Shown: positions 34,601-45,369, counted from the first letter of the stretch. The stretch is DNA of 64,000 nucleotides from Delphinapterus leucas (GCF_002288925.2 NW_022098049.1:5882846-5946845); one strand, 5' to 3'. Program-made: numbers and translations. Notes: generated by a model from the sequence alone, not told the origin.

Positions 34601-34859
34601 CCACCTAAGCAACTGGAAAGCTGATTGCCATCTTCTGAGATGGAGAAGCAGCAAATAGCCTAAGCTTGGATAGGAACGATCGGGAGTTTGGTTTAGGACA
34701 TGTTGAGTTTGAGAGGTTGGTTTGGTATCCAAGTGGACCTATCAAGTTGAGAGCTGAATTTTAATCTGGAGTTTGGGAGCTAGGTCTGGGCTAGAGACAT
34801 AAATCTGGGCATTGCTGGCGTGTAGATAGACGGTATTTAAAGAGATGCAGTGCAGCAGA

Positions 34860-35590
34860 CAACTGCTCTTTACCCAAGATTGATTTCACCTTGTTTTAGC
34901 CTAGGTCTAAGAAGTGGGGTTTTCCCTAATTTCTCTTCCCTCCATTCTTCCTTCTACCTCTGCTCTACCCCAATAACTCCACGATACCTCATAGGATAGA
35001 ACCATCCATTCACATCTTAGGTCCCTTGTACTTTGCTGGTTTATTTTTCTGTCTCTACTCAGCTTTCCCAGTGCAGTGACTGCCACATGTTGTTGGGATT
35101 TTGGTCCAAGCCACAGAAGAAGACAGTGAAGCTAAGCGATGCAGGAAGTAAACTCATGACCTTAGATTCGGGAAACTGGTGCACCAACCACTGAGAAACC
35201 AGAGATGGAGGACTTTTGCACAAGCATGAGCAGAGTATAAATCAACATCTCTGCCTTCAACAAAATCCGCATCGTAAGTGCAAGTTTATTTACTCTGTAT
35301 ATTCTGGGGGACAAATGCTTGGTATTTATTCAGAGAGGATACTGGAGAACCAGGAGAATTGTCTTTTGCTTTCAAGTAGTGTATACTTTAGAGGCGGAGG
35401 TCAATGCTTATTCATGAGAGACCATATCACGTACTCAGGAGAAAAGAAAGGGATGGATGGAGGGGTTGCTGAGAAATGAATTACTCTTATTTGACCATCA
35501 CGTTCTAGAATAAATGTCAGGCCATCTGGATAGTCTTCATTAATTCCTCATAAGAATGGTCAATAGATCCATGATTCTCCAGAGAATACT
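34860..35590. other. No recognised gene or repeat
   Basis: Unassigned. The patch at 35100-35210 looks faintly like an antisense tRNA-derived SINE head ('gcaccaaccactgagaaacc'), but I cannot place it. Confidence 0.35.
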
Positions 35591-35594
35591 CCTA

Positions 35595-35900
35595 TTATTT
35601 TATGATTTATTTTATTATTGCAAAAATAATGTACCTTCTTTGTAAAAAAAATCATAAAATAAAAATAAACAAGAACAAAAACACAGAAAATTTCATGACC
35701 AGAGATGACTGTGAGATCACCTTTTGGGTATTTTTTTCTATGTATTTACTTATTTTACAAAAATGAGATCACACTGTACTTCCTTGTAGCCTTTTTCCTC
35801 ACTTGACAATAGAGCTGAAGAATTTTCCATGTTGTAAGCATATGCCTACAACATCATTTGCATATCTGCCTATTACCGGTGTCATGGCTATATTATGAAG
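35595..35900 (-). repeat. Old L1 3' region, minus strand
   Basis: 'gagatcacactgtacttcct', 'cctttttcctcacttgacaa' and 'ttttccatgttgtaagcata' match antisense L1M 3' UTR text. Confidence 0.6.
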
Positions 35901-35984
35901 GTGATGGTGGGCTTGGGGCTTGTTTCACTTAATTTTTCCTCAGCATCTAGGACAATGATGGGTAACAGGATGTTCTTACAGTCA

Positions 35985-36180
35985 CAGAATATTAGAGAGC
36001 TCAAAGCTCCCTCAGGCATCATCTAGTTAATTTCCTATTTTGCAGATGGAAAAGTTGGGACTCAATGTGTTAAATGGATTGGCAGTTCAGGTGGTCAGAA
36101 AGCCGCAGAACCAGAATCAAACCCAAGTGCCTGGACTCCAAGCATCACATCCTTTCACTACAAAGTTCAGACTCAGAGTA
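35985..36180 (-). repeat. Antisense MIR-like ancient repeat
   Basis: 'gcatcatctagttaatttcc', 'tattttgcagatggaaaagt' and 'aaacccaagtgcctggactc' follow the order of a widespread old repeat. Confidence 0.55.
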
Positions 36181-36189
36181 AACCCAACA

Positions 36190-36785
36190 TCTGTGAAACA
36201 GACATGCAGTAAAAAGAAAAGGGTATACTTGGGCAGGAGAAGTTTGGGGAGGAAAGGTCTCTTGTGGTCCTTTTGGAACTTTCAGTTTTACTTCAAACCC
36301 TGAGATGTCAGAGGTTCATAGAAGGGTGAAGTTGCAGCATGAGGTACAGGGAAGAGGCAGCTTGAGGAAAGAAACTTAGGAGCTCAGGTTTGCAAAACCC
36401 ACGGCTGTGCAGTCACTCAGCTCCAGCCAACACCCTGAAGGATGCAACAAAGCACTAGGAAAGTGAATGGCCACCCAGAGTCTCAATTCTGGTTTCACAC
36501 TATATCTGAAGGGCTCCCATCCCTCAGCACTGGCCTCTAGGAAGCCTAATAACATTTCAACTTTGCTCTTGGTCAGGAATGGTTTTTCAGTTTTGACTTT
36601 GACAACCCAGAATGTTCCTGACTTTCCGGAATCACTCTCCAAGGCTCCTTGCTGTGGAGGGAGGAGAGTGGTGCTCAGAAAGCTTCAGGACACATTCAGC
36701 TGTGAGTGAAGAGCAAGGAATGCTGGGAGTTCCAGCCTGCTGTTGACATGACACCATCCTGCCAAATCCTCTTCATATTTCCACT
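36190..36785. other. No recognised gene or repeat
   Basis: Two opposing frames of 80-88 codons at 36376-36709 overlap, which speaks for chance rather than genes. Confidence 0.4.
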
Positions 36786-36789
36786 GGTG

Positions 36790-37090
36790 TGATTGACCTG
36801 AAATGCACATGGGCTGCGCCACTTCTTCCCTAAAACCTTCCACGGCCTCAGGGTAAAGTCCACACCCCTTTGTGTAGCATTCAGGACCCTCTACCACCTG
36901 ACATTTGCCCACCTCTGCCTCATCTCTGCCATTTTGTCTTCAGCAACACCAAACTTCCTATGGGTTCCTGTACAGACCCATCCTATTTTTTTCATCCAGT
37001 CCCTGCTTTCTGGAGTGTGCTTCCTCTTCTTTTATCCATGGTTAACCTCACTTAGCTAGATGTTGTACCCTCTCTGTCTACTTAAGTAAC
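36790..37090 (+). repeat. L2 LINE, plus strand
   Basis: 'aaaaccttccacggcctcag', 'ggtaaagtccacaccccttt', 'gcattcaggaccctctacca' and 'gcccacctctgcctcatctc' are well-conserved L2 3' text. Confidence 0.85.
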
Positions 37091-37835
37091 TCTAAAATTC
37101 CGTAGTCTGTGATAATGTCTGAAATATTCTCGGGAATTTTCAGTCAAATGATTGAACTTCATCCTAAATCTTATACTCCCATCTGGGATCAGTGCTATTT
37201 CACTCAGTGGCACATTCCAGATGAGATCAGGTGCGTTCAGGGTGGTCATAGAGCAGTGGCACATTCCAAATCACTGGACACCTGTGGGGAGCAAAAACTT
37301 ACCAGACTTAGAATCTAAACAGAACCCTATTGCTTATTTTTCCCAGCTGCAAATTATCTGGATGGCATAGACGGTTTTCTCTAGTCCTGCACTTAGAATA
37401 TTTACTTAAATACTGGCAGTGATAAAATTGTGGGAAAGAAATTGCACATTCATCAAAAGTAGGCAGCCTGATAGAAGTGCGTAAACGTGGCAGTCATCTC
37501 AAAGTTAAATTACCATATGTACGTGGTTGGCTTGTCATGTATGTACTTATATATTTATATACCCACCATCCTTAATCACTTACAAGAATGAATGTGTGCA
37601 TTTAAGAACAAATGTTTGTGACATAAGCTAATGGCTAATTGAAAATTTCTTCTTAGAGGAGAAAGCTGGAAGACAATACCAGAAAGGACAAAAGCTTTGT
37701 ATAAAGAACAGCAATACTTGCTAATACCACACAGTTTGATTTTAGCTCAACCTAAAGGAAATTCCTGCTGAGATGCCTGAAAATTATTATTTTTAAAGCA
37801 TGCCATACCTAGCAAAGAGAGACAGCTCAGCTTGT
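37091..37835. other. No recognised repeat; local 15-bp direct repeat
   Basis: Unassigned sequence. cagtggcacattcca occurs twice, at 37205-37219 and 37254-37268, 49 bp apart. Confidence 0.4.
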
Positions 37836-37839
37836 CAGA

Positions 37840-38040
37840 AAGAACACTGAGTTTAGCATCAGGAAACTTGAGGCCAACTCCTTGCATAGCCTTTTCTGGG
37901 TGTGTGATCATAAGAAATTCATGTAACTTCTTCAAGTCTATTTCCTCAAATTTAATCTGGAAGTAATGCTGCAGCCTTGCTATTAGATTTGAAAAACACA
38001 AAATACATGAACTTACGTTGAGGTGCTAATTAAATCTCAT
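37840..38040 (+). repeat. MIR SINE
   Basis: 'agtttagcatcaggaaactt', 'cttcttcaagtctatttcct' and 'caaatttaatctggaagtaa' are in MIR order with many changes. Confidence 0.7.
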
Positions 38041-38099
38041 TTGCATTAATATGTTATTTTTCTATTCCCATCTGTATCATAAAAATCAGGGTCATAGAA

Positions 38100-38178
38100 T
38101 CCAAAAATACTACTGCTACTAACACTGTTACAACTGGTGCTACTATTACAGCAACAATAACAACAACTACTATTACTA
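38100..38178 (+). repeat. Imperfect ACT/ACA triplet-rich tract
   Basis: Triplets such as ctactgctactaac and caacaactactatta dominate these bases; next to the antisense MIR. Confidence 0.55.
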
Positions 38179-38425
38179 GCTGATATTTACTGAGAGTTCA
38201 TTATACATCTACATTGTTTTGGCATTTTACATGAATTAATCATTTATGTCTCCTGAAACACCTAGGAAGTGGCTACTATTATTTTCTCCATTTTATGAGC
38301 AAGCAACTGGAGACCCAGAGAAGTTAAGGAACTTGCCTAAGATCACACAGTTAGTAATTGCAAGACTGGGATTTGAACCCAGGCTTAAACTCCAGAGTCC
38401 TAGCATTAAGAATTATACTTTCTTC
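38170..38425 (-). repeat. MIR SINE, minus strand, near full length
   Basis: 'ttctccattttatgagcaag', 'gacccagagaagttaaggaa', 'cttgcctaagatcacacagt' and 'gggatttgaacccaggctta': very clear antisense MIR. Confidence 0.95.
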
Positions 38426-38479
38426 CCTATCTAAAAATAATAGTAAAATTACCTTACCGTTGGATTGTTCTTCGTTCTT

Positions 38480-38630
38480 TCATAGAGATAATCTCATTTT
38501 ATCCCTCCAGCAGTCCTTTGAAATAGAGGTTATTATCTTTTACAGACATGAAACTTGGGTCAAAAAGATTAGGGGATTAGCCCAACGTCACCCTGCTCCA
38601 GAATAGTAAAATCAGATGGCTGCGCCACTA
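38480..38630 (-). repeat. MIR SINE fragment, minus strand
   Basis: 'aatctcattttatccctcca', 'tattatcttttacagacatg' and 'tagcccaacgtcaccctgct' are antisense MIR. Confidence 0.75.
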
Positions 38631-39323
38631 TGGTGGGAACCAAGAACTTCTCCCATCCTGTTTCTGGCTCTATTCTGCTTTTGCAGGCACGTCCCCCATT
38701 GAATATGCCTTCCACGAAGACCCCAGCTGAGTCCTGGTGTGTTTTTATTTGTTTTGAAAGCTCTCTCTTCTCTGTCATTCTTTCTGGCACTGTCTGTGAC
38801 GCGTGAGACTACTTGTTTCTTCAAGCATCATGTGGTTCTGCAGAGCTTAGACGGAGTTACAATGGACTTCCAGATCAGGTGTCATTGGAATTTAAGGGAG
38901 TCATCCTGAGAGGAACACTCCAGGTGAAATGAACCTCTGAGGTCAAGGTCACCTCCTCTCCAGACTCTGAGCTCACCACTTATCCACACTTCCTCTGAGG
39001 GAAACACAAGTTCCTCCTTAAATAGAGCCTCCACGATGTCATTGCTCTCTGCAAATTTTAAGCGTGCACTCTATTTTCTGTTGTCTGCAGTTCTGAATAC
39101 GCCATAATCTGGCCTTGATTAACCTGCCTAAGCCTGCCAGCCTTTTGTCTCCCAGTTATGTCATCTTTCTCTGCGCTGTCTCAGAACCCTGCGCTTAGGA
39201 TGTTCCTTCAATTAGAACTCTCTCTTTAAACGCTTGGCTTGGCTAACATAGTCTTAGCTTATATGTGACCTTCCTTGACTCCCTGAACCACTCCTCTGCT
39301 CTTCCATGTCATGTAATCTCTTT

Positions 39324-39337
39324 AAAAAAGGATGCTC
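39324..39337. repeat. Target-site duplication, left copy
   Basis: aaaaaaggatgctc, repeated at 39535-39548 after the A tail. Confidence 0.9.
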
Positions 39338-39534
39338 GGGCTTCCCTGGTGGTGCAGTGGTTGAGAGTCCGCCTGCTGATGCAGGGGACACGGGTTCGTG
39401 CCCCGGTCCGGGAAGATCCCACATGCCGCGGAGCGGCTGGGCCCGTGAGCCATGGCCGCTGAGCCTGCGCGTCCGGAGCCTGTGCTCCACAACGGGAGAG
39501 GCCACAACAGTGAGAGGCCCGCGTACCGAAAAAA
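39338..39534 (+). mobile_element. CHR-2 type SINE, full length
   Basis: From 'gggcttccctggtggtgcag' through the B-box-like ggttcgtgccc (39393-39403), 'gcggagcggctgggcccgtg', 'ggccgctgagcctgcgcgtc' to 'gagaggcccgcgtaccg' and poly-A. Near-consensus with a 14-bp TSD, so a young copy. Best reference copy in the window. Confidence 0.97.
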
Positions 39535-39548
39535 AAAAAAGGATGCTC
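39535..39548. repeat. Target-site duplication, right copy
   Basis: Second copy of aaaaaaggatgctc; its A part merges with the tail. Confidence 0.85.
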
Positions 39549-39699
39549 TTCTCATTTCAGCATTTGTTACGTTGCCTTGAGATTGCCTGTTTAATTGTCC
39601 ATCTCCTGAACTATGCAATGAGCTCTTTGGGGACAGTGGGTTTTGGCATCTCCTATAAAGCCTGCACATAGTAGCTGCTCAATAAATAGCTGTTGATTA

Positions 39700-39865
39700 A
39701 ATGCTCATTTCTCTTTCTGAAGTCACCAAATACTTTGAAAGGATCTCTTATGGATGTTCTTGCCTTCTAGACTGTGAGTTTTCTGAAAACGTTCTGCCTT
39801 ATTCAGCGCTGCCTCTTCAGTGGCTGGCATGGAGGAGGCACTCAGTAAATGAGGAACTGACCAGA
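39700..39865 (+). repeat. L2 3' end, second copy
   Basis: 'ttgccttctagactgtgagt' and 'ggaggcactcagtaaatgag' mark a further L2 terminus directly after the previous one. Confidence 0.7.
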
Positions 39866-40179
39866 ATTTCAGATCCTCTAATCCTGCCCATCAGCCTCTC
39901 CACAGCCTGCCCTGCCTCTTCTGAAATGCATTCCTCTCCACAATTGCTCCATCTTCCATTTTCCCTTTATTTTTAATGACTTCACTTGTGGTTTGATCTA
40001 CATAATTTAGCATTTGCTTATACTATTTGCTCTCACTTTTCCTGTGTTTTATGTGTTCGTATCCCTCCCCTGCTAATGAAAATAAGTGTAAGCATAAATG
40101 GGATAATACGTTTTTGTATTATTATAACTTCTACCCACCTTCTTCTTCATATTTCAAAACTTATATACTCATCAGTGAT

Positions 40180-40390
40180 AAATGCCCACATTTAATGAGC
40201 TCTTAAAATGTGCTACTTGTGAGTGCTTTTCAGACAGATTACGTCGATCTGCACAAGAGCATGAGAAGTAGGCACGGGGGAAACTGAGTCTTAGTAAGGC
40301 TCTGTCTTATCCAGGTGGTGAATGACAGAAGCAGAATTTAAATACAGAGCCCATGCTTTCAACCATTTCTACCTCTGCACCATTGATAAT
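40180..40390 (-). repeat. MIR SINE, minus strand
   Basis: 'gggggaaactgagtcttagt' and 'agcagaatttaaatacagag' are antisense MIR text, decayed. Confidence 0.75.
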
Positions 40391-40544
40391 TTAGAAAAGA
40401 AGGCGAACAATAAAAATAATATTAAGAGCACCCATAGTTCCGATCCACTACTAGAGGCAGCTACTGCTACCATTTTTGTTCATGGCTTTTTTGTCTCTGC
40501 CTATGGTAAACAGCCTCTAGCTTGACCCCCACCTCCAGCCATTC

Positions 40545-41054
40545 ACTCCCTTGTGTACTCCCCTCCTGTTGAGTGAGGGCTAGATTTAGTAACTCACTTC
40601 TAATGAACAGAATAAAGCAGAAGCAATTGAACATAACTTCTGAGATGAGGTTATAAAAAGACTGCAGATTTCATATTGAGTCTCCTTTTCTTTTTCTCTC
40701 TGAGATCACTCATTTGGGAAGAAGCAAACTGCGTATTGTGCGCAGACCTATCGAGAAATCCATGTGGTTAAGTAACTGGTGACTCTGATCCATAGCCAGC
40801 CAAGACCTGAGGCCTGCCAATAGCCAGATGGGTGAGTTTTGAAGCAACTCCTCTCCTGTTGAGCTTGATGATGGCTGCCCCATCAACACACTAATTCTGG
40901 CTTTTGTGTGTGAGAAAGAGCGAGCAGAGGCAGCCAGCTCAGCTGTACTTGGTGCCCTGACCCAGCGGCTGTGGGATAAACAAATGTTTGCTGGCTTAAG
41001 GTAGTAATTTGGGGGGTATTTTGTATATATTGCAATAGGTGAATAATACACAGT
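40545..41054 (+). mobile_element. MLT1-type MaLR LTR
   Basis: Clear order of MLT1 words: 'ctcacttctaatgaacagaa', 'aacttctgagatgaggttat', 'aaaaagactgcagatttcat', 'cctgaggcctgccaatagcc', 'gataaacaaatgtttgctgg', ending 'gcaataggtgaataatacac'. A solo LTR of about 500 bp; no internal genes next to it. Confidence 0.88.
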
Positions 41055-41585
41055 CCTATAGACATTTATCTAAATATGGTTGATCATCTGTGTTTTACTA
41101 TTTATCACAGGTCAAAATTTAATTTATTGAGTGAAACAAGCTGATAAACCTTGCTAACAGTCTGTAAAATTCTTTTGTTTTTTTAATTGTGAAATATAGC
41201 CACATACAGAAAGTAGGCAAGGCATCCATGTGCACCTGAAAGAATCATACACAAACACCCTGGTCCCAATTTCAGTATATTTTATATTTTAAATAAAATA
41301 AATCTGCAAGGTATATGTAAAATCAGTCACGATATCATCTCCAAAGAGAATATAAAAGAGAAGAGAAGATAAAAGGCAAGCTAAATAGAGGGTACCATTT
41401 CAGGATGGTTTATGAATCAGGGTCTCTGAATCTTTCTTTTGTAAAATCTTTCTTACACACTTTTCTTTAACTGTCTAAAGAGGAAATGCTTAACTTTGTC
41501 CTCGGGAAGAAGTCTAGGAATTGTGCCATAGTGGAGCATATATGATAGGTGGGACAGAGTGGGGCCTCTGTACAAAACTGATAAA
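41055..41585. other. No recognised gene or repeat
   Basis: AT-rich and unassigned; a faint antisense-L1-like look around 41170-41330. Confidence 0.35.
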
Positions 41586-41589
41586 GGAA

Positions 41590-41805
41590 TGAATGGACTT
41601 GGAATTAAGAACATGGATTTGAGCTCCTTCTCAGCTGATTGGAAGTGAATGATGTCATCACTTAACATATATGAGATTTAGTTTCCTCATCTTTAAAATG
41701 GGGACATGCTCATGAAGTTGTGAGGTTTAAAAAAAATAGCATTGTCTATATGAGGCCCGTTTACAGTGTGCTCAGCATATATAGCAAACCCTCAATACAT
41801 CAGTT
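41590..41805 (+). repeat. MIR SINE, near full length
   Basis: 'tttagtttcctcatctttaa', 'aatggggacatgctcatgaa' and 'gctcagcatatatagcaaac' are in MIR order. Confidence 0.88.
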
Positions 41806-41875
41806 ACTCTTGAGTAATAATTCTGATTTCAGAACACCATCAAATATTGATTTATTACTATATAAGACTTAAGTA

Positions 41876-41890
41876 AACATATTTATTTTA
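41876..41890. repeat. Target-site duplication, left copy
   Basis: aacatatttatttta, paired with aacatatgtatttta at 42002-42016 (14 of 15 identical). Confidence 0.8.
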
Positions 41891-42001
41891 TTTTATTATT
41901 ATAATATTTTTTGGCCACACTGTGCAGCATGCAGGACCTTAGTCCCGTGCCCCTGAAGTGGAAGCACAGAGTCGTAACCACTGGACTGCCAGGGAATTCC
42001 C
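41891..42001 (-). mobile_element. Short CHR-family SINE, minus strand
   Basis: T-rich tail, 'ttggccacactgtgcagcat', 'gcaggaccttagtcccgtgc' and 'ccactggactgccagggaat'. Short tRNA-head type as at 17314 and 49804, flanked by the 15-bp TSD. Confidence 0.88.
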
Positions 42002-42016
42002 AACATATGTATTTTA
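42002..42016. repeat. Target-site duplication, right copy
   Basis: aacatatgtatttta, one base different from the left copy. Confidence 0.8.
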
Positions 42017-42518
42017 AAATATCACAACTTTATTTCTTATTAAATGATAAATGCTCATAATAAAATAATTTTAAAGGATATTTTTTTTTAAGTGTGAAGA
42101 AGAAATCAGCAAATCACTTCAGAATTCCACCAGCAAGAAATAACCAACATTAGCTCTGGTGGACATCATTCCAAACATCCCTGTGCGTATATGGATGGGT
42201 TGGAAGAATGGAAGGCTAGTTAGGTAGATAAAAAGCTAGCTAACTAGTTAGAGATCATAATGCTTTTTAAAAATAAAAACGTTGTGTAATTACACTTGAT
42301 TGTAACTAAAGAAAAATGAACTGAAGTGAAACTGAAGAAACTGCTGAAATTTAGATCATGTTTCTTTTTTCCTCCATTGCCAGTGGTAGTATTTCCTCAA
42401 ATATCTCTCTAAGTAGGGTTAAGTAAAAACTTGATGAGATCAAATGTTTCATTTTTCTCTTTTAATATACATCTTCCAATTTTTCAGGCAATACTAATTA
42501 AAAATAACCTCCTACTGT

Positions 42519-42527
42519 AAAAGATAA
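42519..42527. repeat. Probable target-site duplication, left copy
   Basis: aaaagataa, identical to 43563-43571, just outside both ends of the inverted L1. Confidence 0.65.
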
Positions 42528-42914
42528 AGTGTTTTTTGAGAAACCTCCACACTCTTTTCCACAGTAGCTTCACTAATTTACACTCCCACTGACAGTGTAC
42601 GAGGGTTTCCTTTTCTCCACATTCTCACCAACATTTGCTGTTTGTGTTCATTTTGATGATAGCCATTTGACAGGTGTGAGGTGACATTTTATTGTGGTTT
42701 CTATTTGCATTTGCCTGATGATTATTGATGTTGAGCATTTCTTCATGTGCCTCTTGGCCATCTGCATTCCCTCTTTGGAAAAATGTCTATTCAAGTCTTC
42801 TGCCCATTTTTTAATCGGGTTGTTTGGTTTTTTTATGTTGAGTTGTACGAGCTGTTTATGTATTTTGGACAGTAACCCCTTATCAGTCATATTATTTGCA
42901 AATATTTTCTCCCC
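42528..42914 (-). mobile_element. L1 5' part, inverted (twin-primed)
   Basis: Antisense L1 ORF2 segment. On the minus strand the words [18 protein letters not shown] and [16 protein letters not shown] are readable (42648-42986 frame). Its left end 'gttttttgagaaacctccac' is the ORF2 part that directly precedes the sequence where the next, forward segment starts. Broken. Confidence 0.9.
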
Positions 42915-43075
42915 GGCAATTCCACTCCTGAGTATATATCTGAAAAAAACCAAAAATGCTAATTCAAAAAGATGCATGTACCCCAATGTTCATAGCAGCA
43001 CTATTTACAATTGCCAAGAAATGGAAGCAACCCAAGTGTCCATAACAGATGAATGGATAAAGAAGATGTGGCATA

Positions 43076-43125
<50 letters not shown>

Positions 43126-43562
43126 GGAATACTACTCAGCCATAAAAAGAATGAAATTTTGCCATTTGCAGCAACATGGATGGACTTGGAGGGCGTTATG
43201 CTAAGTGAAAAGTCAGACAGAGAAAGACAAATACTGTATAATATCACTTATGTGGAATCTAAAAAATACAACAAACTAGTGAATATAACAAAAAAGAAGC
43301 AGACTCACAGATATTGAGAACAAACTAGTGGTTACCAGTGGGGAGAGGGAAAGGGGTGGGGTAATAGAGGGGTAATGAATTAAAAGGTACAAACTACTAT
43401 GTATAAAATAAGCTTCAAGGATATGTTGTACAACACAGGGAATATAGCTAATATTTTCTAGTAACTATAAATGGAGGATAACCTTTAAAAATTATGAATC
43501 ACTATATTATACACTTGTAACTTCTATAATCTTGTACATCGGTTATACTTCAATAAAATAGA
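42915..43562 (+). mobile_element. L1 3' part, forward segment
   Basis: Starts 'ggcaattccactcctgagta' and runs through 'aatgttcatagcagcactat', 'aatggaatactactcagcca', 'gccatttgcagcaacatgga' to the L1 3' end 'cggttatacttcaataaaat'. Together with 42528-42914 it forms one insertion with an internal inversion. The 207-aa plus frame here is L1 text including the CA array, not a gene. Confidence 0.93.
43085..43123 (+). repeat. (CA)n microsatellite in L1
   Basis: About 19 CA units grown from the 'tatatacacac' part of the L1. Explains the run of TH in the plus frame. Confidence 0.95.
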
Positions 43563-43571
43563 AAAAGATAA
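43563..43571. repeat. Probable target-site duplication, right copy
   Basis: aaaagataa after the L1 3' end; the A tail is short and merges with it. Confidence 0.6.
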
Positions 43572-43574
43572 GCG

Positions 43575-45025
43575 ATTCATCCTCTGATGCTTTCTCCCAC
43601 CTCCTTTCTTTAGTCCTGAGTTTTGTTACTTTTACAATTTTAAAGTTAAAATGATTGATAACACATTGTGTTCAGCAATCAAAAATTTTGCTGTTGTGCT
43701 GTTGTTTAACCTTATTTAAATGAATGTGATCCCCATAACTAGTTCTTTGAACTATAACTTCTTCACTCTAGAGGTGTGTGTATGTGTGTGTTTTAATAAG
43801 TTCATCTTGCGATTGGATTAGTCTTCCAGTGTATTTTGCAAGAGGGCTCATATAGTTTCTGAGTTCTTTCATGTTTCAGAATGCCTTCAGTTTTAATATT
43901 CTTGAATTACATTTTCCTTTAGTCAGGGCTTTGGGACATAAATCTGATTTCTTCTCGAAGAATGTTGCTGTGGTGAAGTCTGAGGCCAGCTGGATCCCAC
44001 CTCACTCCCTTTTTATCTGTCTGGATAAAGTCTTCCTCTATAGGTAATGTTGATCAGGATAAGTTCAGTGCCTCCTTGTAAATTGTACTGTTTTTTTCTA
44101 GTATATTAATTTCTTATGATTTGCAGATTTAGTATTTTTCTAGTATCACAAATATATATGAAATGACATTTCTGAAACACTCTCCCATTTGTTAGCTGCT
44201 CTCCTTAAAAAATATAAATGATTCTTTATGTGGGCCAACTTTGAAGTCTATTTATCATTATCTGTAGCTGATCTGTTCATTTATCTTTTTCCTTTGCATT
44301 CACTGTGAGGTGCTAAAGCCTTTTCTTTTTGTCATTGTTTGAATTTTTAGTTGTGCCTAGTCTGTTCTCCACTGGTTTACATTTATTTGTTTGATCCGTA
44401 AGGATGCTGCTTTGACCTGCAATTGTTTCCTCAACCTGGTAATCTGCCTTTTCAACCCAGCATATTGCTTCATCATCTTGTATAAATGACTCCATACTGA
44501 GTTTTTTATTGTTCTTTTGCAGATTGTCTTTCCTTTCCCTTTTGTGTTCTAGAATGCTTGCATAGTTGAAATGCCATTTTCCTCCCTTTTTTCTCACGCT
44601 TAACATGGAGAGCTCTGCCCAGATCTTCTCTTTGCTCTGATCCAATGTGGAAAGATACTATTATTCCTTTTTGGCTTTGTCTTTGATCAGGTGGTCTTGC
44701 CTTGTTACTTTTAGTTAAATTGATCAGGCTGAATGTTTCTTTCTGAACACTCTTCTGGAATCAGAGGATACAGGGCATGGGGTGAGAGCTTGGCTGAAGC
44801 TTCTGGTTGACCTGACATGGGTTTTCTTCTAGGGTCCCACAAAGTATCCTGTTCTGGGGCCTTCCACCGGCCATTTAGATGTGTCTCCTGTTCATCCCAC
44901 CATCTCATCATGAAGCCACAGAAAAAGCTGGTCCCCAGTGGCTCTTCCTGTTTCTGTTGAGTCCTCTGTGCCTCACCAGTATTTTATTTTCATTGCAAGT
45001 GTGATAACGCTTGTTTAGTGTCATT
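43575..45025. other. Unassigned sequence
   Basis: No family signature I can name. The minus frame at 44313-44645 (110 codons, lysine/asparagine-rich) shows no domain I recognise; it could be a remnant of an old element or a chance frame. Confidence 0.3.
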
Positions 45026-45029
45026 TGTC

Positions 45030-45365
45030 ATATCGTGTTACGCCCCTGCCCAAAATCCTCCCAAGGCTCCCATCTCACTCACTCAGAGCCATAGTCCTCC
45101 AGTTTTTACTGGGCCGTCAGCGTGATGCCCCCTGGTACCACCATCCCAACCCTTGGCTCCCTTGGCTTAAGCCACACTGGCTTCCTTGCTGAGCTTCAAG
45201 TGTGCCAGGCCCACATCTTCCTTAAGAAGCTCCCAGCAGTGGTTCTCCCTGCCTAGAACCCTCTTTCCCAGATAGCCTCATGGCTTCACCTTAGATTCCT
45301 CAAAGCTTGGCTTGGATGTCAGGATTTCACTGGGATCTTTCCTAAAGATGCTTTTTTATACAGCA
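45030..45365 (+). repeat. L2 LINE, plus strand
   Basis: 'gtgttacgcccctgcccaaa', 'atcctcccaaggctcccatc', 'cttaagccacactggcttcc', 'gaaccctctttcccagatag' and 'cctcaaagcttggcttggat' are collinear with L2. Confidence 0.85.
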
Positions 45366-45369
45366 GGTA

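Larger units (their letters stand above)
33370..34850 (-). repeat. L2/CR1-type LINE, minus strand, split by an L1
   Basis: Left block 'aggatcactttggctgctgt', 'ggaggttattacagtaacgc', 'aagataatggtggcttggac'; right block from about 34600 'ggtttaggacatgttgagtt', 'gtatccaagtggacctatca', 'gagctaggtctgggctagag'. Read on the minus strand the right block is a decayed CR1-type reverse-transcriptase region near its YADD box. The L1 at 33666-34587 interrupts it with a TSD. Confidence 0.75.
39150..39690 (+). repeat. L2 LINE 3' end, split by a CHR-2
   Basis: Left part 'gtgaccttccttgactccct'; right part 'catttgttacgttgccttga', 'gcctgtttaattgtccatct' and 'agctgctcaataaatagctg'. Collinear across the CHR-2 at 39338-39534. 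Confidence 0.85.

Noticed and set aside
39306..39671. Frames of 121 and 115 codons on opposite strands
   Set aside because: Both are translations of the GC-rich CHR-2 SINE, which yields similar frames at 14300, 60775 and 63487.
42694..43317. 207-aa plus-strand frame, longest in the window
   Set aside because: It crosses the L1 inversion junction and the CA array; both parts are L1 debris.
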